Positions 62,390-64,000 of a stretch of DNA of 64,000 nucleotides are shown one piece after another. Origin of the DNA: Gammaproteobacteria bacterium (GTDB taxonomy: Bacteria > Pseudomonadota > Gammaproteobacteria > Pseudomonadales > Cellvibrionaceae); the NCBI GenBank assembly GCA_021151835.1, contig JAGKWO010000001.1, positions 124,001 to 188,000 on the forward strand, given 5' to 3'. The notes under the pieces were generated by a model. It had not been told where the DNA came from and ran no database searches. It worked only from the letters and a program-made list of their open reading frames with translations. A program made the position numbers and the translations under genes. Within the stretch, counting starts at the first letter, position 1, and each line of letters starts with the position of its first letter.

Positions 62390-64000
62390 TTATATGTGAA
62401 CAGCAGCCTCTAGCGAAAATGCGTCTAAAGATGCCTGATCTTTAGCAACAAGATAATCACCGATTGCCAGGTAATCTATATTTGTTCTTAGTACGGTTTT
62501 TATTGCATCTTTAGGGGTGCAAACAACAGGTTCGCGATCATTAAATGAGGTATTCAATACCAGAGGAATCCCGGTTAGCTTGTGGAATTCTGATATCAAC
62601 CGATGATATTTTGGATTTGTTCGGGAATCGACCCGCTGAATACGGGAAGTACCATCAACATGGACAACAGCAGGAATCCTGGCAATTTTATCTTTCTTAA
62701 CCGGATAGGCCATCAACATATAGCGAGCAGCTTCAGCTTCCTTTTTAATATCAAACCATTCACCAGCATATTCAGTTAACACTGACGGACAAAATGGCCG
62801 ATGATCCTCGCGGTGCTTCACTAACGAATTCAAGTATCTAACCATATCCGCATTACGCGGGTCGGCGAGCAAGGACCGGTTACCTAATGCCCTTGGCCCA
62901 AACTCCATTGCGCCCTGAAACCAACCAATCACCTTGCCCCGGGCGATTAACCTGGCAACTTCAACTTCTATATTGTCCAACTTGATATGGAAAGCATTCG
63001 AGTTTTTGATTTCACTTAATATCTGGTCGTTATCAAATGAAGAACCTAAATAGGTGTGTTCCTGCTTTTGAGTTTCAATGGATTCAGGCTGCATAATCAA
63101 ATTATATGCATAGAATGCGCAGCCCAGGGCTGTTCCCGCGTCATTTGCCGCGGGTTGGATAAAAATGTTTTCAAACGGCCCTTGTTCAAACAAAATGGTG
63201 TTCGCAACACAATTTAACGCAACACCCCCTGCCATACATAAATTTTTACTTTTAGTTTGTGCATAAACAGTCTCACACAGGTGGAGCAAAATTTTTGTGG
63301 TCACCCGTTGTAACGCAGCCGCAATATTATAATGCGCCTCCAATAGCGGTTCATCGGCGTTTCTTTTCTTGATATTGAATAATGATTCGAGGGCGGAATA
63401 ATTTTCAAATCTGAAGTTTAATGTTTTCGCGTCGAGTAAAAATCCGTTTCCGCTGACATGCGCCAGATCCTCAAACTGCCGGGCATATATTTCCGGATCA
63501 CCAAATGAAGCAACACTCATCACCTTGCAAGCATCGTATTCCGAAAACCCTAAAAACTTGGAAAATTTTTCCCACAGAAACCCAATTGAATTGGGATAGT
63601 CGACAATAGAATTAAAGTGAATGTTTCTCTTGTTACCCTCCCCCAATGAGGCGGATTCGAACTCACCAATACCATCGATCGAAATAATGGCAGCATGGTC
63701 AAAACCGCTAGGATAGAAGGCCGAAGCGGCATGAGCCATTTCATGATCAACCCACATGAATTGCCCGGCAAAGCCTTGTTCTGTTAGCTGGCGCGGAATC
63801 GTCATAATACGATCAAAAAATTTCTGCTCACCTGTTTCCGTACCCCAACCTTCAGGCTCACAGGCCTCAGTCAAATTACGATGCCTGACCAATCGCTTGA
63901 TGGGATTAAACGAAACAGCAATCACATCCACTTGCTCTAACCTAATACCAGCCTTAGCCAGGCACTCATTAATTGCAAGATGCGGCAATAGATGGGGATT
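62390..64000 (-). CDS. NodU/CmcH-family O-carbamoyltransferase (copy 2, N-terminus outside window)
   Basis: 536 residues are visible; the frame runs off the right edge with no start codon needed (NPHLLPHLAINE aligns with residue ~47 of copy 1). All family elements are present: WVDHEMAHAASAFYP with the metal-binding HEMAH, ISIDGIGE, IQPAANDAGTALG, GWFQGAMEFGPRALGNRSLLADPR, and LNTSFNDREPVV. By eye roughly two thirds of residues are identical to the first copy in the C-terminal half. It is upstream of the A-T-E NRPS and AAC(3)-like genes on the same strand, so the second cluster probably continues beyond the window. Confidence 0.92.
   Translation of the reverse strand, partial: NPHLLPHLAINECLAKAGIRLEQVDVIAVSFNPIKRLVRHRNLTEACEPEGWGTETGEQKFFDRIMTIPRQLTEQGFAGQFMWVDHEMAHAASAFYPSGFDHAAIISIDGIGEFESASLGEGNKRNIHFNSIVDYPNSIGFLWEKFSKFLGFSEYDACKVMSVASFGDPEIYARQFEDLAHVSGNGFLLDAKTLNFRFENYSALESLFNIKKRNADEPLLEAHYNIAAALQRVTTKILLHLCETVYAQTKSKNLCMAGGVALNCVANTILFEQGPFENIFIQPAANDAGTALGCAFYAYNLIMQPESIETQKQEHTYLGSSFDNDQILSEIKNSNAFHIKLDNIEVEVARLIARGKVIGWFQGAMEFGPRALGNRSLLADPRNADMVRYLNSLVKHREDHRPFCPSVLTEYAGEWFDIKKEAEAARYMLMAYPVKKDKIARIPAVVHVDGTSRIQRVDSRTNPKYHRLISEFHKLTGIPLVLNTSFNDREPVVCTPKDAIKTVLRTNIDYLAIGDYLVAKDQASLDAFSLEAAVHI

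Overview
The window looks like a chromosome segment of a Gram-negative gammaproteobacterium. The signs are a Mla/MCE lipid-transport operon with an outer-membrane lipoprotein, a TonB-dependent receptor, a C-terminal outer-membrane beta-barrel and an LdhA close to the Enterobacteria type. Style and content would fit Cellvibrionales (Cellvibrio/Saccharophagus-like), but that is inference; there is no rRNA or other phylogenetic marker here. No tRNA, rRNA, CRISPR array, IS element or prophage module was seen.

Left part (1-10.4 kb, ordinary): tail of an unidentified gene, a DUF6164 protein, an MlaE-MlaF-MCE-lipoprotein ABC operon, D-lactate dehydrogenase (ldhA), an alpha-glucan phosphorylase, a periplasmic solute-binding-like protein and an MFS transporter, closed by a perfect 15-bp hairpin terminator.

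Biosynthetic cluster 1 (10.5-35.2 kb): a methyltransferase and a NodU/CmcH-type carbamoyltransferase are transcribed leftwards. A 793-bp AT-rich divergent control region separates them from a rightward operon of chorismatase (3-hydroxybenzoate-type fingerprint), FAAL-like acyl-AMP ligase with its own carrier domain, a 5735-residue NRPS-PKS (C-A-T four times, then KS - no AT - KR - T - TE) and a hexapeptide-repeat acetyltransferase. The likely product is an acyl- or 3-hydroxybenzoyl-tetrapeptide, the second residue serine, extended by one ketide unit supplied by an acyltransferase acting in trans, then carbamoylated, methylated and/or acetylated. No AT, PPTase, MbtH or exporter gene lies in the window.

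Middle (35.2-43 kb): purU; a TonB-dependent siderophore-type receptor behind a 19-bp Fur-like dyad; a solute-binding-like lipoprotein; and an aminotransferase-IV/PhzF pair diverging from a MocR-type regulator with clear operator repeats between them.

Surface/modification region (43-54 kb): a 2317-residue secreted multi-Ig/FnIII/He_PIG protein, fused at its C-terminus to an outer-membrane barrel that still carries an internal signal peptide and its own ribosome binding site. Next to it are a tail-collar (MdpB-like) protein, GNAT, sulfotransferase and Asp/Asn beta-hydroxylase genes, with a divergent cysC that could supply PAPS for the sulfotransferase. This looks like a cassette for making and decorating an extracellular protein or peptide.

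Right end (54-64 kb): AEC transporter, DUF72 protein, putative sugar O-methyltransferase and a GNAT, then a second biosynthetic cluster on the minus strand that runs off the window: a second carbamoyltransferase (closely related to the first), an NRPS module A-T-E with a degenerate epimerase motif, and an AAC(3)-like acyltransferase.
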